Shown here in pieces: positions 25,991-35,017 of a stretch of 64,000 bases of DNA. The stretch's first letter is position 1, and the number at the start of each line of letters is the position of its first letter. The notes beneath the pieces were generated by a model. It did not search any database. It was not told the origin of the DNA and saw only the letters and a program-made list of their open reading frames with translations. Location: assembly GCF_000014565.1 (NCBI RefSeq), contig NC_008268.1, positions 4,278,001 to 4,342,000 on the forward strand. Reading direction: 5' to 3'. The DNA comes from Rhodococcus jostii RHA1 (GTDB taxonomy: Bacteria > Actinomycetota > Actinomycetes > Mycobacteriales > Mycobacteriaceae). A program made the translations under genes and the position numbers.

Positions 25991-27067
25991 ATGACCCGAT
26001 TCCGCCGGACCTTCGTTCCCCTGGCGGGGATCGTCGCAGTCTCGATCGGGCTGACGGCCTGCGGCGGCACCACCCAGGATTCGGCGTCGAACTCGGGAGG
26101 TGGCGACCGCGCCACCGGTACCGCGAACCCCGACGCGCCGATCCAGGACGGCCTGCAGGTCGCGTTCCTCCCCAAGCAGCTCAACAACCCGTACTCCGAC
26201 ATCGAGGTCGGGGGCGGCAAGACCGCAGTGGAGGAGTTCGGCGGCGAGTACAAGCTCGTCGGCCCCAACGATGCGAGCGCGTCCTCGCAGGTGTCCTACA
26301 TCAACACGCTGATCCAGCAGGGCCAGAACGTGATCAACATCGCGGCCAACGACCCGAACGCCGTGTGCCCGTCGCTGAACCAGGCCCGCGACGCCGGCAT
26401 CAAGGTCGTGACGTTCGATTCGGACGCGGCCGAGGACTGCCGCGACCTGTTCATCAACCAGGCCACCACCCAGGGGGTCGGGGAGACGCTCGCGAAGATG
26501 ACGAGCGAGCAGATCGGCGGCACCGGCAAGATCGCGGTGCTGTCCGCCACCCCCAACGCCACCAATCAGAACGCCTGGATCGAGGTGCTGAAGGCCGAGC
26601 TCGCGAGCAAGCCCGAGTACCAGAACATCGAGCTGGTGGCCACGGTGTACGGCAACGACGACGACCAGAAGTCGTTCCAGGAAACGCAGGGCCTCCTGCA
26701 GACGTACCCCGACCTGAAGGCGATCGTGTCGCCCACGACGGTCGGCATCGCCGCGGCGGCGCGCTACATCTCGTCGTCGAGCTACAAGGGCAACATCGTG
26801 CTCACCGGCCTCGGCACCCCGAACCAGATGCGGGAGTACGTGAAGAACGGCACCGTCAAGGAATTCGCCCTCTGGGACCCGACCAACATCGGCTACCTCT
26901 CCGCCTACGCCGGTGCCGCGCTGGCATCCGGTCAGATCACCGGCGCCGAGGGGCAGAAGTTCACGGCAGGCAAGCTCGGCGAGTACACGATCGGCGCCGG
27001 CGGCGAGGTCGTCCTCGGCCCGCCCACCGTGTTCGACGCGAACAGCATCGACCAGTACAACTTCTGA
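25991..27067 (+). CDS. Rhamnose ABC importer, substrate-binding lipoprotein
   Basis: A 358-residue periplasmic-binding-protein-type lipoprotein. The signal peptide ends in the lipobox LTAC (Cys at about 24) after basic MTRFRR and a hydrophobic core, followed by a Gly/Ser-rich linker. The mature domain has the ribose-binding fold (LQVAFLPKQLNNPYSDIEVGGGKTAVEEFGGEY, IAANDPNAVCPSLNQARDAGIKVVTFDSDA, GTGKIAVLSATPNATNQNAWIE). It captures the sugar outside the membrane for the two permeases. The ribosome site GAGGAAAGGATCCACC is strong. Confidence 0.92.
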   Translation: MTRFRRTFVPLAGIVAVSIGLTACGGTTQDSASNSGGGDRATGTANPDAPIQDGLQVAFLPKQLNNPYSDIEVGGGKTAVEEFGGEYKLVGPNDASASSQVSYINTLIQQGQNVINIAANDPNAVCPSLNQARDAGIKVVTFDSDAAEDCRDLFINQATTQGVGETLAKMTSEQIGGTGKIAVLSATPNATNQNAWIEVLKAELASKPEYQNIELVATVYGNDDDQKSFQETQGLLQTYPDLKAIVSPTTVGIAAAARYISSSSYKGNIVLTGLGTPNQMREYVKNGTVKEFALWDPTNIGYLSAYAGAALASGQITGAEGQKFTAGKLGEYTIGAGGEVVLGPPTVFDANSIDQYNF

Positions 27068-27075
27068 ACCGTCCG

Positions 27076-27438
27076 ATGAACAAGTACTGCTTCACCCTGC
27101 AACTCCGGCCGGACCGGATCGACGAGTACGTTCGCCGGCACGCCCAGGTCTGGCCGGAGATGCTCGAAGCCCTGAAAGCCAGCGGGTGGCACAACTATTC
27201 GCTGCACATCCGGCCGGACGGGCTGATCGTCGGCTACGTCGAGGCGGCCGATCTCGAACAGGCACAGGCGGCCATGGCGCGCACCGACGTCAATCGGCGT
27301 TGGCAACACGACATGGCGCCGTTCTTCGAACTCGAGGGTGTGGCCCCCGACGAGGGATTCACGCTCCTCACCGAGATCTTCGACCTGGACGCCCAGCTCC
27401 ACACCCCTCTCGACCACACGATCTCCACCGAAGGATGA
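27076..27438 (+). CDS. rhaM: L-rhamnose mutarotase
   Basis: A 120-residue small ferredoxin-fold enzyme that interconverts the anomers of L-rhamnose. Family residues include the Tyr/His of IDEYVRRHAQVWPEMLEALKASGWHNYSLH, GYVEA and NRRWQHDMAPFFE. It starts 8 bp after the binding-protein stop. It is one of the clearest markers that this operon is for rhamnose and not another deoxyhexose. Confidence 0.92.
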   Translation: MNKYCFTLQLRPDRIDEYVRRHAQVWPEMLEALKASGWHNYSLHIRPDGLIVGYVEAADLEQAQAAMARTDVNRRWQHDMAPFFELEGVAPDEGFTLLTEIFDLDAQLHTPLDHTISTEG

Positions 27439-27444
27439 TTCACC

Positions 27445-28626
27445 ATGACGGCAACTGACACTCGGCGCGCGGCCGGCGACATCTCCGCCCTTGCCGACTT
27501 CGGAATCGAAGTGCCCAGTTGGGCATACGGGAATTCCGGCACCCGATTCAAGGTGTTCGCCACCGCCGGCGTCCCGCGCGATCCGTACGAGAAGATCGAG
27601 GACGCCGCACAGGTGCACCGGGTGACCGGGGCGGCGCCGCGGGTGTCGCTGCACATCCCGTGGGACCGTGTCGACGACTTCGGCAAGCTCGCCGCGTTCG
27701 CCGCCGATCAGGGGGTGTCGCTGGGGGCGATCAACTCCAACGTCTTCCAGGACGACGACTACAAGCTGGGGTCGCTGACCAACGCCGACCCGAAGATCCG
27801 CGCGAAGGCCGTCGCCCACCACGTCGAGTGCATCGACGTCATGCGGGCGACGGGCTCGAAGGATTTGAAGCTGTGGCTGCCCGACGGCACCAACTACGCC
27901 GGCCAGGATTCGATCCGCGCCCGGCAGGATCGGCTCGCCGATTCGCTGCAGAAGATCTACGCCGAACTCGACGACGATCACCGCCTGCTGATCGAGTACA
28001 AGTTCTTCGAGCCGTACTTCTACACCACCGACATTCCCGACTGGGGAACGTCGCTGCTGCACTGCCTGGCGCTGGGCGAGAAGGCGCAGGTGGTCCTGGA
28101 CACCGGTCATCACGCGCCGGGCACGAACATCGAATTCATCGTCGCCCAGCTGATCCGGCAGGGACGGCTCGGCGCCTTCGATTTCAACTCCCGCTTCTAC
28201 GCCGACGACGACCTGATCGTCGGATCCGCGGACCCGTTCCAGCTGTTCCGGATCATGCACGAGATCGTCCGGGCGGGAGCGCACCTCCCGGATTCCGGGG
28301 TGAACTTCATGCTCGACCAGTGCCACAACATCGAGCCGAAGATTCCCGGCCAGATCCGGTCGATCATGAACGTCCAGGAAGCCACGGCCAAGGCACTGCT
28401 CGTCGACGGCGACGCACTCGAGGCGGCCCAGCAGTCGGGTGACGTGCTCGGCGCCCACGCGGTATTGATGGACGGGTACAACACCGACGTCCGGCCGCTG
28501 CTGGCGGAACTGCGCGAATCGCAGGGCAGGGAAGCCGACCCGATCGGCGCATTCGCGCGCTCCGGATACCTGGAGCGGATCGAGCGCGAGCGGGTCGGCG
28601 GAAACCAGGCGAGCTGGGGCGCGTGA
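27445..28626 (+). CDS. rhaI: L-rhamnose isomerase
   Basis: A 393-residue TIM-barrel isomerase of the RhaI (Pseudomonas-type) group, converting L-rhamnose to L-rhamnulose. Metal-site residues are recognisable: Glu in LLIEYKFFEPYFY, Asp/His in VVLDTGHHAPGTNIEF and Asp in FDFNSRFYADDDLIVG; catalytic residues near VSLHIPWD are present. It follows rhaM by 6 bp and overlaps the next gene by 4 bp. Confidence 0.92.
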   Translation: MTATDTRRAAGDISALADFGIEVPSWAYGNSGTRFKVFATAGVPRDPYEKIEDAAQVHRVTGAAPRVSLHIPWDRVDDFGKLAAFAADQGVSLGAINSNVFQDDDYKLGSLTNADPKIRAKAVAHHVECIDVMRATGSKDLKLWLPDGTNYAGQDSIRARQDRLADSLQKIYAELDDDHRLLIEYKFFEPYFYTTDIPDWGTSLLHCLALGEKAQVVLDTGHHAPGTNIEFIVAQLIRQGRLGAFDFNSRFYADDDLIVGSADPFQLFRIMHEIVRAGAHLPDSGVNFMLDQCHNIEPKIPGQIRSIMNVQEATAKALLVDGDALEAAQQSGDVLGAHAVLMDGYNTDVRPLLAELRESQGREADPIGAFARSGYLERIERERVGGNQASWGA

Positions 28627-30071
28627 TGACCGCGACGACGGCGGACGCCGTGCCCGCCCGCCTCGACCGCGTGCGTCCCCGGAAGACCCGGCTGGGGCTG
28701 GTGTCAGGTGGGCTCGGCGCCTACTGGCCGCAGTTCCCCGGCCTCCTGGGGATCCTGCAGGAGTCCGCCCGTTACGTGACGGGCCGATTCGAGGAGCAGG
28801 ACTGTCAGGTCGTCGATGCCGGGTTCGTCTCGGACCCGCAGGAGGCCGCCGTCGCGGCCGAGACGCTGCGGCAGGCCGACTGCGACCTGGTGGTGATCTT
28901 CCTGACCACCTACCTGACGTCGTCGATGGTGCTGCCGATCGCGCAGCGGACCAACGTTCCGGTGCTGCTGATCGATCTGCAGCCGACCGAGGCGATGGAT
29001 CACGCGAACACCGACACGGGGACGTGGCTGGCCTACTGCGGACAGTGCCCGCTGCCGGAGGTCGCGAACGTGTTCCGGCGCAGTGGCATCGACTTCCGGT
29101 CGGTGTCGGGGTATCTGCACGACGAGAACGCCTGGCGGCGTATCGACGCCTGGGTGAGTGCCGCCTCGGCACGGGCCGCCCTGCGGCACGGCCGGCTCGG
29201 ACTCATGGGTCACCTGTACCCGGGGATGCTCGACATCTCGACCGACATGACTCTGTTGTCGTCGCAGTTCGGCGCGCATGTGGAGGTGCTCGAATTCGAC
29301 GACCTCCGGGTGCGGGTCGATGCGGTCACCGATCGTGAGACGGCAGACCGCGTCGCGCTCGCGAAAGAGATTTTCGCGCTCGACAGTTCGGTGAACGCGG
29401 ACGATCTCGCCTGGGGAGCCAGGGTCTCCGTCGGTCTCGACCGCCTCGTCGCAGACTTCGCGCTCGACGCCATGGCGTACTACCACCGCGGGCTCGGCGG
29501 TGAACTGCACGAACAGCTCGGCGCCGGAATGATTCTCGGAGCGTCCCTGCTCACCGCCCGCGGTATTCCGCTGGCCGGGGAGTACGACATTCGCACCGCG
29601 GTCGCGATGCTGGTCTCGGACCGGATGGGCGCCGGTGGATCGTTCACGGAACTGCAGGCACTGAACTTCCGCGACGGGGTCGTCGAAATGGGTCACGACG
29701 GACCTGCGCATCTGCAGATCTCGTCCGCCGAACCGCTGCTCCGCGGTCTCGGTGTCTATCACGGCAAGCGGGGGTACGGCGTCAGCGTCGAGTTCGACGT
29801 GACCCACGGGCCCGTCACGACCTTCGCGGTCGGACAGAACCGCGACGGTTCGTACACCTTCATCGCGTCCGAGGGCGAAGTGGTTCCCGGCCCGTTGCTG
29901 GCGATCGGCAACACCACGTCCCGGGTCGACTTCGGCCGGGATCCGGGGGAGTGGACGGACGAGTGGAGTGCCACCGGGACCGGTCACCACTGGGCGTTGT
30001 GCGTCGGGCACCGCGCCGGCGCGATCAAGGCCGCAGCAGAGTTGCTCGGCATCGAATTCATCCGGGTCTGA
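28623..30071 (+). CDS. L-fucose/L-arabinose-isomerase-fold protein of unclear role
   Basis: A 482-residue protein of the AraA/FucI fold: KTRLGLVSGGLGAYWPQFPGLL at the N-terminus, CDLVVIFLTTYLTSSMVLPIAQRTNVPVLLIDLQP (about 83-120), GLMGHLYPGMLDISTDMTLL, GEYDIRTAVAMLVSDRMG and a C-terminal HHWALCVGHRAGAIKAAAELLGIE. Arabinose isomerases use Glu, Glu, His, His for Mn2+; a Glu in GEYDIRT and the C-terminal His pair fit part of this. The gene is inside the rhamnose operon (ATGA overlap with rhaI), where no further isomerase is required. It may act on another sugar such as L-fucose or L-arabinose, or on an intermediate. Confidence 0.75.
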   Translation: MMTATTADAVPARLDRVRPRKTRLGLVSGGLGAYWPQFPGLLGILQESARYVTGRFEEQDCQVVDAGFVSDPQEAAVAAETLRQADCDLVVIFLTTYLTSSMVLPIAQRTNVPVLLIDLQPTEAMDHANTDTGTWLAYCGQCPLPEVANVFRRSGIDFRSVSGYLHDENAWRRIDAWVSAASARAALRHGRLGLMGHLYPGMLDISTDMTLLSSQFGAHVEVLEFDDLRVRVDAVTDRETADRVALAKEIFALDSSVNADDLAWGARVSVGLDRLVADFALDAMAYYHRGLGGELHEQLGAGMILGASLLTARGIPLAGEYDIRTAVAMLVSDRMGAGGSFTELQALNFRDGVVEMGHDGPAHLQISSAEPLLRGLGVYHGKRGYGVSVEFDVTHGPVTTFAVGQNRDGSYTFIASEGEVVPGPLLAIGNTTSRVDFGRDPGEWTDEWSATGTGHHWALCVGHRAGAIKAAAELLGIEFIRV

Positions 30072-30100
30072 AGTCAAGAATCTCGAGGGAGAAACACGAA

Positions 30101-32140
30101 GTGAACGCCACGAGCACGATCGCCGAACTGATCGCACGGTCCAACAGACTGGGCGCCGACGCTCGGAACACCAACTACGCCGGCGGCAACACCTCCGCTA
30201 AGGGAACCGACGTCGACCCCGTGACCGGCGCCGAGGTGGAACTCGTCTGGGTGAAGGGTTCCGGGGGTGACCTCGGCACGCTGAAGTCCGCCGGTCTCGC
30301 CGCGCTGCGCCTCGACCGGGTCCGCGCCCTGACCAACGTCTACCCGGGCCTCGACGCCGAGGACGACATGGTCGCCGCCTTCGACTACTGCCTGCACGGC
30401 AAGGGCGGCGCCGCGCCGTCGATCGACACCGCGATGCACGGTCTGGTGAACGCGCCGCACGTCGACCATCTGCATCCCGATTCCGGCATCGCGTTCGCGA
30501 CCGCCGCGGACGGTGAGGAGCTGACCCGCAAGTGCTTCGGCGACCGGGTGGTGTGGGTGCCGTGGCGCCGCCCCGGTTTCCAGTTGGGCCTCGACATCTC
30601 GGCCATCGCGGAGGCGAACCCGCAGGCGATCGGCTGCATCCTGGGCGGTCACGGCATCACCGCGTGGGGGTCGACGAGCGAGGAATGCGAGCAGCGTTCG
30701 CTCGAGATCATCCGCACCGCCGAGCAGTTCATCGCCGACAACGGCCGCGAGGAGCCGTTCGGTCCCGCGATCGCGGGCTACGCTGCTCTGCCCGCCGAGG
30801 AGCGCCGCCGCCGCGCCGCCGCACTGTTCCCGCTGCTGCGTGGACTGGCGTCCACCGATCGCCCGCAGGTGGGGCACTTCACCGACAGCGACGAGGTGCT
30901 GAACTTCCTGGCGGCGCAGGAGCATCCGCGTCTCGCCGCGCTGGGCACGTCGTGCCCGGATCACTTTCTCCGCACCAAGGTCCGGCCGATGGTCCTCGAC
31001 CTGCCGCCGACCGCGTCGCTCGAGGACGTCACCGCGCGACTGCGTGAGCTGCACACCGCCTACCGCGAGGACTACGCCCGGTACTACGCCGAGTACGCGG
31101 AGCCGGGCAGCCCGGCGATGCGCGGCGCCGACCCGGCCATCGTCCTGGTCCCCGGTGTCGGGATGTTCTCGTTCGGCGCGAACAAGCAGACCGCGCGGGT
31201 GGCGGGCGAGTTCTACGTCAATGCGATCAACGTGATGCGCGGTGCCGAGGCCATCTCCACGTACCAGCCGATCGACGAGCGGGAGAAGTTCCGCATCGAG
31301 TACTGGGCCCTCGAGGAGGCGAAGCTGGCGCGCATGCCGAAGCCGGCACCGCTCGCCACCCGCATCGCCCTGGTCACCGGTTCGGCGTCGGGGATCGGCA
31401 AGGCGATCGCGCAGCGCCTCGTCGCGGAGGGTGCGTGCGTCGTCATCGCCGACCTGGACCAGGCGAAGGCGGCCGAGGCCGCCGCCGAGATCGGCGGCAG
31501 CGATGTCGCCGTCGGCGTCGCAGCGGACGTGACCAGCGCCGATCAGGTCGCCGCGGCGTTCGAGGCCACGGTGCTGGCGTTCGGCGGCGTCGACCTCGTC
31601 GTCAACAATGCCGGACTGTCGATCTCCAAGCCGCTGCTCGAGACCACCGAGAAGGATTGGGACCTGCAGCACGACGTGATGGCGAAGGGCTCGTTCCTGG
31701 TGTCGCGGGAGGCGGCGCGGGTGATGACCGCCCAGGCGATGGGCGGCGACATCGTCTACATCTCGTCGAAGAACTCGGTGTTCGCCGGGCCCAACAACAT
31801 CGCGTACTCGGCGACGAAGGCCGACCAGGCCCACCAGGTGCGTCTGCTCGCGGCGGAGCTGGGCGAGTACGGCATCCGCGTCAACGGCATCAACCCGGAC
31901 GGTGTGGTGCGGGGTTCGGGCATCTTCGCCGGCGGCTGGGGCGCCGAGCGGGCCGCCGTGTACGGCGTCGAGGAGGAGAAGCTGGGCGAGTACTACGCGC
32001 AGCGCACCCTGCTCAAGCGGGAGGTGCTGCCCGAGCACGTCGCCAACGCGGTGTTCGCGCTCACCGGCGGCGACCTCACGCACACGACCGGACTCCACAT
32101 CCCCGTGGATGCCGGTGTCGCTGCGGCGTTCCTGCGCTGA
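30101..32140 (+). CDS. Rhamnulose-1-phosphate aldolase / lactaldehyde dehydrogenase fusion
   Basis: A 679-residue bifunctional protein. The N-terminal class II aldolase domain (about 1-410) has NTNYAGGNTSAK, WVKGSGGDLGT and zinc ligands in HVDHLHPD and GGHGIT; it cleaves rhamnulose-1-phosphate to DHAP and L-lactaldehyde. The C-terminal SDR domain (about 420-679) has VTGSASGIGKAIA, NNAGLS and YSATK, and probably oxidises lactaldehyde. GTG 30101 follows GAGGGAGAAACACGAA; the frame is open further upstream but overlaps the previous gene. Such RhaEW-type fusions are known in bacterial rhamnose pathways. Confidence 0.92.
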   Translation: MNATSTIAELIARSNRLGADARNTNYAGGNTSAKGTDVDPVTGAEVELVWVKGSGGDLGTLKSAGLAALRLDRVRALTNVYPGLDAEDDMVAAFDYCLHGKGGAAPSIDTAMHGLVNAPHVDHLHPDSGIAFATAADGEELTRKCFGDRVVWVPWRRPGFQLGLDISAIAEANPQAIGCILGGHGITAWGSTSEECEQRSLEIIRTAEQFIADNGREEPFGPAIAGYAALPAEERRRRAAALFPLLRGLASTDRPQVGHFTDSDEVLNFLAAQEHPRLAALGTSCPDHFLRTKVRPMVLDLPPTASLEDVTARLRELHTAYREDYARYYAEYAEPGSPAMRGADPAIVLVPGVGMFSFGANKQTARVAGEFYVNAINVMRGAEAISTYQPIDEREKFRIEYWALEEAKLARMPKPAPLATRIALVTGSASGIGKAIAQRLVAEGACVVIADLDQAKAAEAAAEIGGSDVAVGVAADVTSADQVAAAFEATVLAFGGVDLVVNNAGLSISKPLLETTEKDWDLQHDVMAKGSFLVSREAARVMTAQAMGGDIVYISSKNSVFAGPNNIAYSATKADQAHQVRLLAAELGEYGIRVNGINPDGVVRGSGIFAGGWGAERAAVYGVEEEKLGEYYAQRTLLKREVLPEHVANAVFALTGGDLTHTTGLHIPVDAGVAAAFLR

Positions 32141-33597
32141 TGGATGCGTTCGCCGCGATCGACCTGGGCGCGTCCAGCGGGCGGGTGATGCTGGGCCGCG
32201 TCGCCGACGGCGTGATCACCCTCGACGAGGTCGCGCGCTTCCCGAACCGCCCGGTGCGGCTGGACGGATCGCTGCACTGGGATCTGGCCGGCCTGTACCG
32301 GGGTGTGCTGGACGGACTGCGGGCCGCGGCGACGGAGGCCGAGGCCCGCGGTGATGTTCTCGTGTCGATCGGTATCGACACGTGGGCGGTGGATTACGGG
32401 CTCCTCGGCGGCGACGGCTCGCTCCTCGGGATGCCGTACCACTACCGCGATCAGCGGACGTGGGGCGTCGCGGCCGGGGTGCGATTGTCGATACCGGATC
32501 GGGAGTTGTTCGAGCGCAACGGTATCGCGCAACTGCCGTTCAACACGCTGTACCAGCTGCTGGCCGAGCTCGAGAGCGGCGCGCAGCGGCTCGACGTGGC
32601 GGAGCAGTTGCTGATGATCCCCGACCTTCTGGCGTACTGGCTCAGCGGGGTGCGCGTCGGCGAGGTGACCAATGCGTCCACTACCGGTCTGCTCGATCCG
32701 GTGAGCCGCGACTGGGATCGTGCGCTGGTTACCCGGCTCGGTCTCGACGACCGCGTGCTACCGCCGTTGGCGGAGCCCGGTTCGGCGATCGGACCCGTCC
32801 GGCCCGATGTCGCCGAAGACATCGGCGCGACGGACCGTCCCCCGATGGTGGTGGCGGTCGGCAGCCACGACACGGCGTCGGCCGTCGTCGCGGTACCCGC
32901 GGCGAGCACGCGGTTCGCGTACATCGCGTCGGGGACGTGGTCGCTGGTGGGAACGGAACTGCCCGGCCCGGTGCGCACCGAGGACGTGCGGGCGGCGGGG
33001 TTCACCAACGAGGCCGGCGTCGACGGCACCACCCGGTTGCTGCGGAACGTGATGGGCATGTGGCTGGTGCAGGAGTCGATGCGGCAGTGGCAGGCGGACG
33101 GGCTCGAAATGTCACTGCAGGAACTGTTGGAGGACGCCGCAGCGCTCACCGACCTCGGCTCCGTCGTCGACCCGGACCTGCCGGTGTTCCTGCCGCCGGG
33201 AGACATGCCCGCCCGCATCGCCGCCGAATGCGCGCGGACGGGTCAGCGCGTGCCGGAAAATCCGGCCGAGGTGATCCGATGTGTGCTCGACAGTCTCGCG
33301 GACGCGTACCGGCGGTCGGTGCAGTCGCTCGTCGAGCTCACCGGCACGCCGATCGACGTGGTGCACATCGTCGGCGGCGGATCCCAGAACGCCCTGCTGT
33401 GCCAGCTGACGGCGGACGCCACCGGGCTGCCCGTCGTCGCCGGACCCGTCGAGGGTTCCGCCCTCGGCAATGTCCTGGTGCAGGCTCGGGCGGCCGGTGT
33501 GCTGTCCGGGGGACTCGCCGAACTGCGTGCGGTCGTGTCGGATTCGTTCACCCTGCGCGAGTTCGCGCCGTCGGCCGCTGCGCTGTCCCGGGCCTGA
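32140..33597 (+). CDS. rhaB: Rhamnulokinase
   Basis: A 485-residue FGGY-family kinase that phosphorylates L-rhamnulose at O-1. The ATPase phosphate loops are DLGASSGRVMLGRV (6-19) and YIASGTWSLVGTEL, with the catalytic Asp in IGIDTWAVDYGLL and the adenosine motif VVHIVGGGSQNALLCQL. The ATG overlaps the aldolase stop codon (TGATG), so translation is coupled. It is the last gene of the operon; a terminator follows at 33614-33637. Confidence 0.93.
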   Translation: MDAFAAIDLGASSGRVMLGRVADGVITLDEVARFPNRPVRLDGSLHWDLAGLYRGVLDGLRAAATEAEARGDVLVSIGIDTWAVDYGLLGGDGSLLGMPYHYRDQRTWGVAAGVRLSIPDRELFERNGIAQLPFNTLYQLLAELESGAQRLDVAEQLLMIPDLLAYWLSGVRVGEVTNASTTGLLDPVSRDWDRALVTRLGLDDRVLPPLAEPGSAIGPVRPDVAEDIGATDRPPMVVAVGSHDTASAVVAVPAASTRFAYIASGTWSLVGTELPGPVRTEDVRAAGFTNEAGVDGTTRLLRNVMGMWLVQESMRQWQADGLEMSLQELLEDAAALTDLGSVVDPDLPVFLPPGDMPARIAAECARTGQRVPENPAEVIRCVLDSLADAYRRSVQSLVELTGTPIDVVHIVGGGSQNALLCQLTADATGLPVVAGPVEGSALGNVLVQARAAGVLSGGLAELRAVVSDSFTLREFAPSAAALSRA

Positions 33598-33611
33598 CGC
33601 CTGTCTCTGCC

Positions 33612-34421
33612 CTAACCCCGGTCCCGGAACCGGGGTTCGCGCTTGTCCTTCCGCGCGGCGGTGGCCTCCTCGAAGTTGTCGGTCAGCAGCCGCACCAGCA
33701 GCTGCCCGAGTCCCTCCTGGTGGATGTGGGCTTCGAGTGAGGCGGCGTCGAGCCCGGACCACAGCGTGCGCTTCGTCAGTTCCAGGCCCGGCCGGGAGAA
33801 CCGCGACATGCGCTCGGCGAGGTCGAAGCATTCGTCCAGGAGGTCCTCGCCGGGCACGCACCGCGACACGAGTCCGATCCGCTCGGCCTCGTCGGCGTGC
33901 ACGTCGCGCCCGGACAGCATGATCTCGAACGCCCGGGACGAACCGATCGCCCGCGGCAGCAGGTAGCTCAGGCCCAGCTCGCTCGCGGTCAGGCCGTTGT
34001 TGATGCCCGCCGCCCGGAAGTAGGCGTCGTCCGCCGCGATCCGGATGTCGGAGGCGAGCGCCAGGCACAGGCCGCCCCCGATGGCGGCGCCGTTGACCGC
34101 GCTGATCACCGGCTGGTGCATCCGGCGGAGCGAGAGCACCACGTTGTCGAGCATCTCCATGGCCCGCAGGGCGACGGTCGGCGGGGTGAGGCCGTCGACG
34201 TGGGGGATCGTGCCCGCCGACCTCTGGTCGGCGCCGGAGCAGAAGCCGCGGCCCGCGCCGGTGATCACCACCGCGCGCACCGCGTTGTCGTTGCTGATCT
34301 CCTCCAGCGCGTCGCGGAACGGGATCATCACGTCGAACGCCATCGCATTCATGCGTTCCGGACGGTTGAGCGTTACCAGGGCGATGCCCGGCCGGGGGTG
34401 GTCGACGACGACGAAGTTCAC
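33612..34421 (-). CDS. Enoyl-CoA hydratase/isomerase family protein
   Basis: A 269-residue crotonase-fold enzyme. The oxyanion-hole motifs are AGRGFCSGADQ (about 57-67) and NGAAIGGGLCLALASDIRIAA (about 109-129). The two catalytic Glu of classical hydratases are not clearly both present: the segment after FRAAGINNGLTASELGLSYLLPRAIG has Glu in ASELGLS. It could therefore be a hydratase, isomerase or a relative. A motif fitting TnnAACnnGTTnnA (KstR-type) lies 12 bp before its start, which suggests sterol or acyl-CoA metabolism. Confidence 0.85.
   Translation of the reverse strand: MNFVVVDHPRPGIALVTLNRPERMNAMAFDVMIPFRDALEEISNDNAVRAVVITGAGRGFCSGADQRSAGTIPHVDGLTPPTVALRAMEMLDNVVLSLRRMHQPVISAVNGAAIGGGLCLALASDIRIAADDAYFRAAGINNGLTASELGLSYLLPRAIGSSRAFEIMLSGRDVHADEAERIGLVSRCVPGEDLLDECFDLAERMSRFSRPGLELTKRTLWSGLDAASLEAHIHQEGLGQLLVRLLTDNFEEATAARKDKREPRFRDRG
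33614..33637. terminator. Bidirectional terminator between rhaB and the hydratase gene
   Basis: AACCCCGGT and ACCGGGGTT form a perfect 9-bp stem with a 6-nt loop, 17 bp after the rhaB stop and overlapping the last codons and stop of the convergent hydratase gene. Confidence 0.65.
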
Positions 34422-34432
34422 GCACTCGATAC

Positions 34433-34446
34433 TAGAACACGTTTCA
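34433..34446. promoter_or_regulatory. KstR-like operator upstream of the hydratase gene
   Basis: TAGAACACGTTTCA fits the published KstR consensus TnnAACnnGTTnnA at every fixed position. It lies 12 bp from the hydratase ATG and overlaps the stop codon of the preceding gene. Other TetR-type acyl-CoA regulators bind similar AAC/GTT palindromes, so the exact regulator is inferred. Confidence 0.55.
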
Positions 34447-34950
34447 ATTCTGTGGATCGATTTGGGGTCGCGGACGTCCGGGGGCGACCGTGCGCGCGAG
34501 GATGCCCAGCGTCGCGCGCAGGGCGTTCTCAGAAATCACCGGAAAGATCCCGGACTCGCGCCAGACCGGGTCGATGGACGACCAGTCGTAGAACGACGTC
34601 ACCATCGTTCCCTCGTCGATCGGCTCGAGCCGGTACCCGTACACGTGCCCGATCTGCGGCCGGATCTGCCCGAGAACCTTCCAGGAGATCTCCCGGTCGG
34701 GCACGAACGTCTCGATCGTCACCGTCACGTCGTAGAGACCGAGGTCGAAGTCGTTCAACGCGTCGCGGTCCATGTGCACGACGAACGTGTCGCCCGCCGC
34801 CGTGACGCGGTCCCCTTCCGCGGACATCAGCATCCCGGAACTGTCGATCGCCACGTGTCCCGCGGGATCGCAGAGAAGGCCGAAGATCGTCGCCGGGTCC
34901 GCGGCGACAGCACGCCGGACCTCCAACCGCTCGCCGGTGTCAGTTGTCAT
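34444..34950 (-). CDS. SRPBCC (START-like) protein
   Basis: A 168-residue helix-grip protein: EVRRAVAADPATIFGLLCDPAGHVAIDSSGML at the start, YDVTVTIETFVPDREISWKVLG, GHVYGYRLEPIDEGTMVTSFYDWSSID and a long C-terminal helix, as in the polyketide cyclase/START-like family. It probably binds a hydrophobic ligand; no catalytic residues can be assigned. ATG 34950 is chosen because upstream in-frame codons fall in the inverted repeat at 34966-35017. It lies 22 bp before the hydratase gene on the same strand. Confidence 0.75.
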   Translation of the reverse strand: MTTDTGERLEVRRAVAADPATIFGLLCDPAGHVAIDSSGMLMSAEGDRVTAAGDTFVVHMDRDALNDFDLGLYDVTVTIETFVPDREISWKVLGQIRPQIGHVYGYRLEPIDEGTMVTSFYDWSSIDPVWRESGIFPVISENALRATLGILARTVAPGRPRPQIDPQN

Positions 34951-34965
34951 GTCCGCATCCTGCCA

Positions 34966-35017
34966 CCCCACGTCAGTGCCATCGAGTGCTCGGGCACGCA
35001 AAAACACTCACGTGGGG
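34966..35017. repeat. Inverted repeat after rmlC
   Basis: CCCCACGTCAGTG (34966-34978) and CACTCACGTGGGG (35005-35017) pair at 12 of 13 positions, with a T-tract next to the rmlC-side arm on the minus strand. The rmlC stop codon lies in the right arm. It may terminate rmlC and also resembles the GTGAGT-type repeats elsewhere in the window. Confidence 0.6.
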
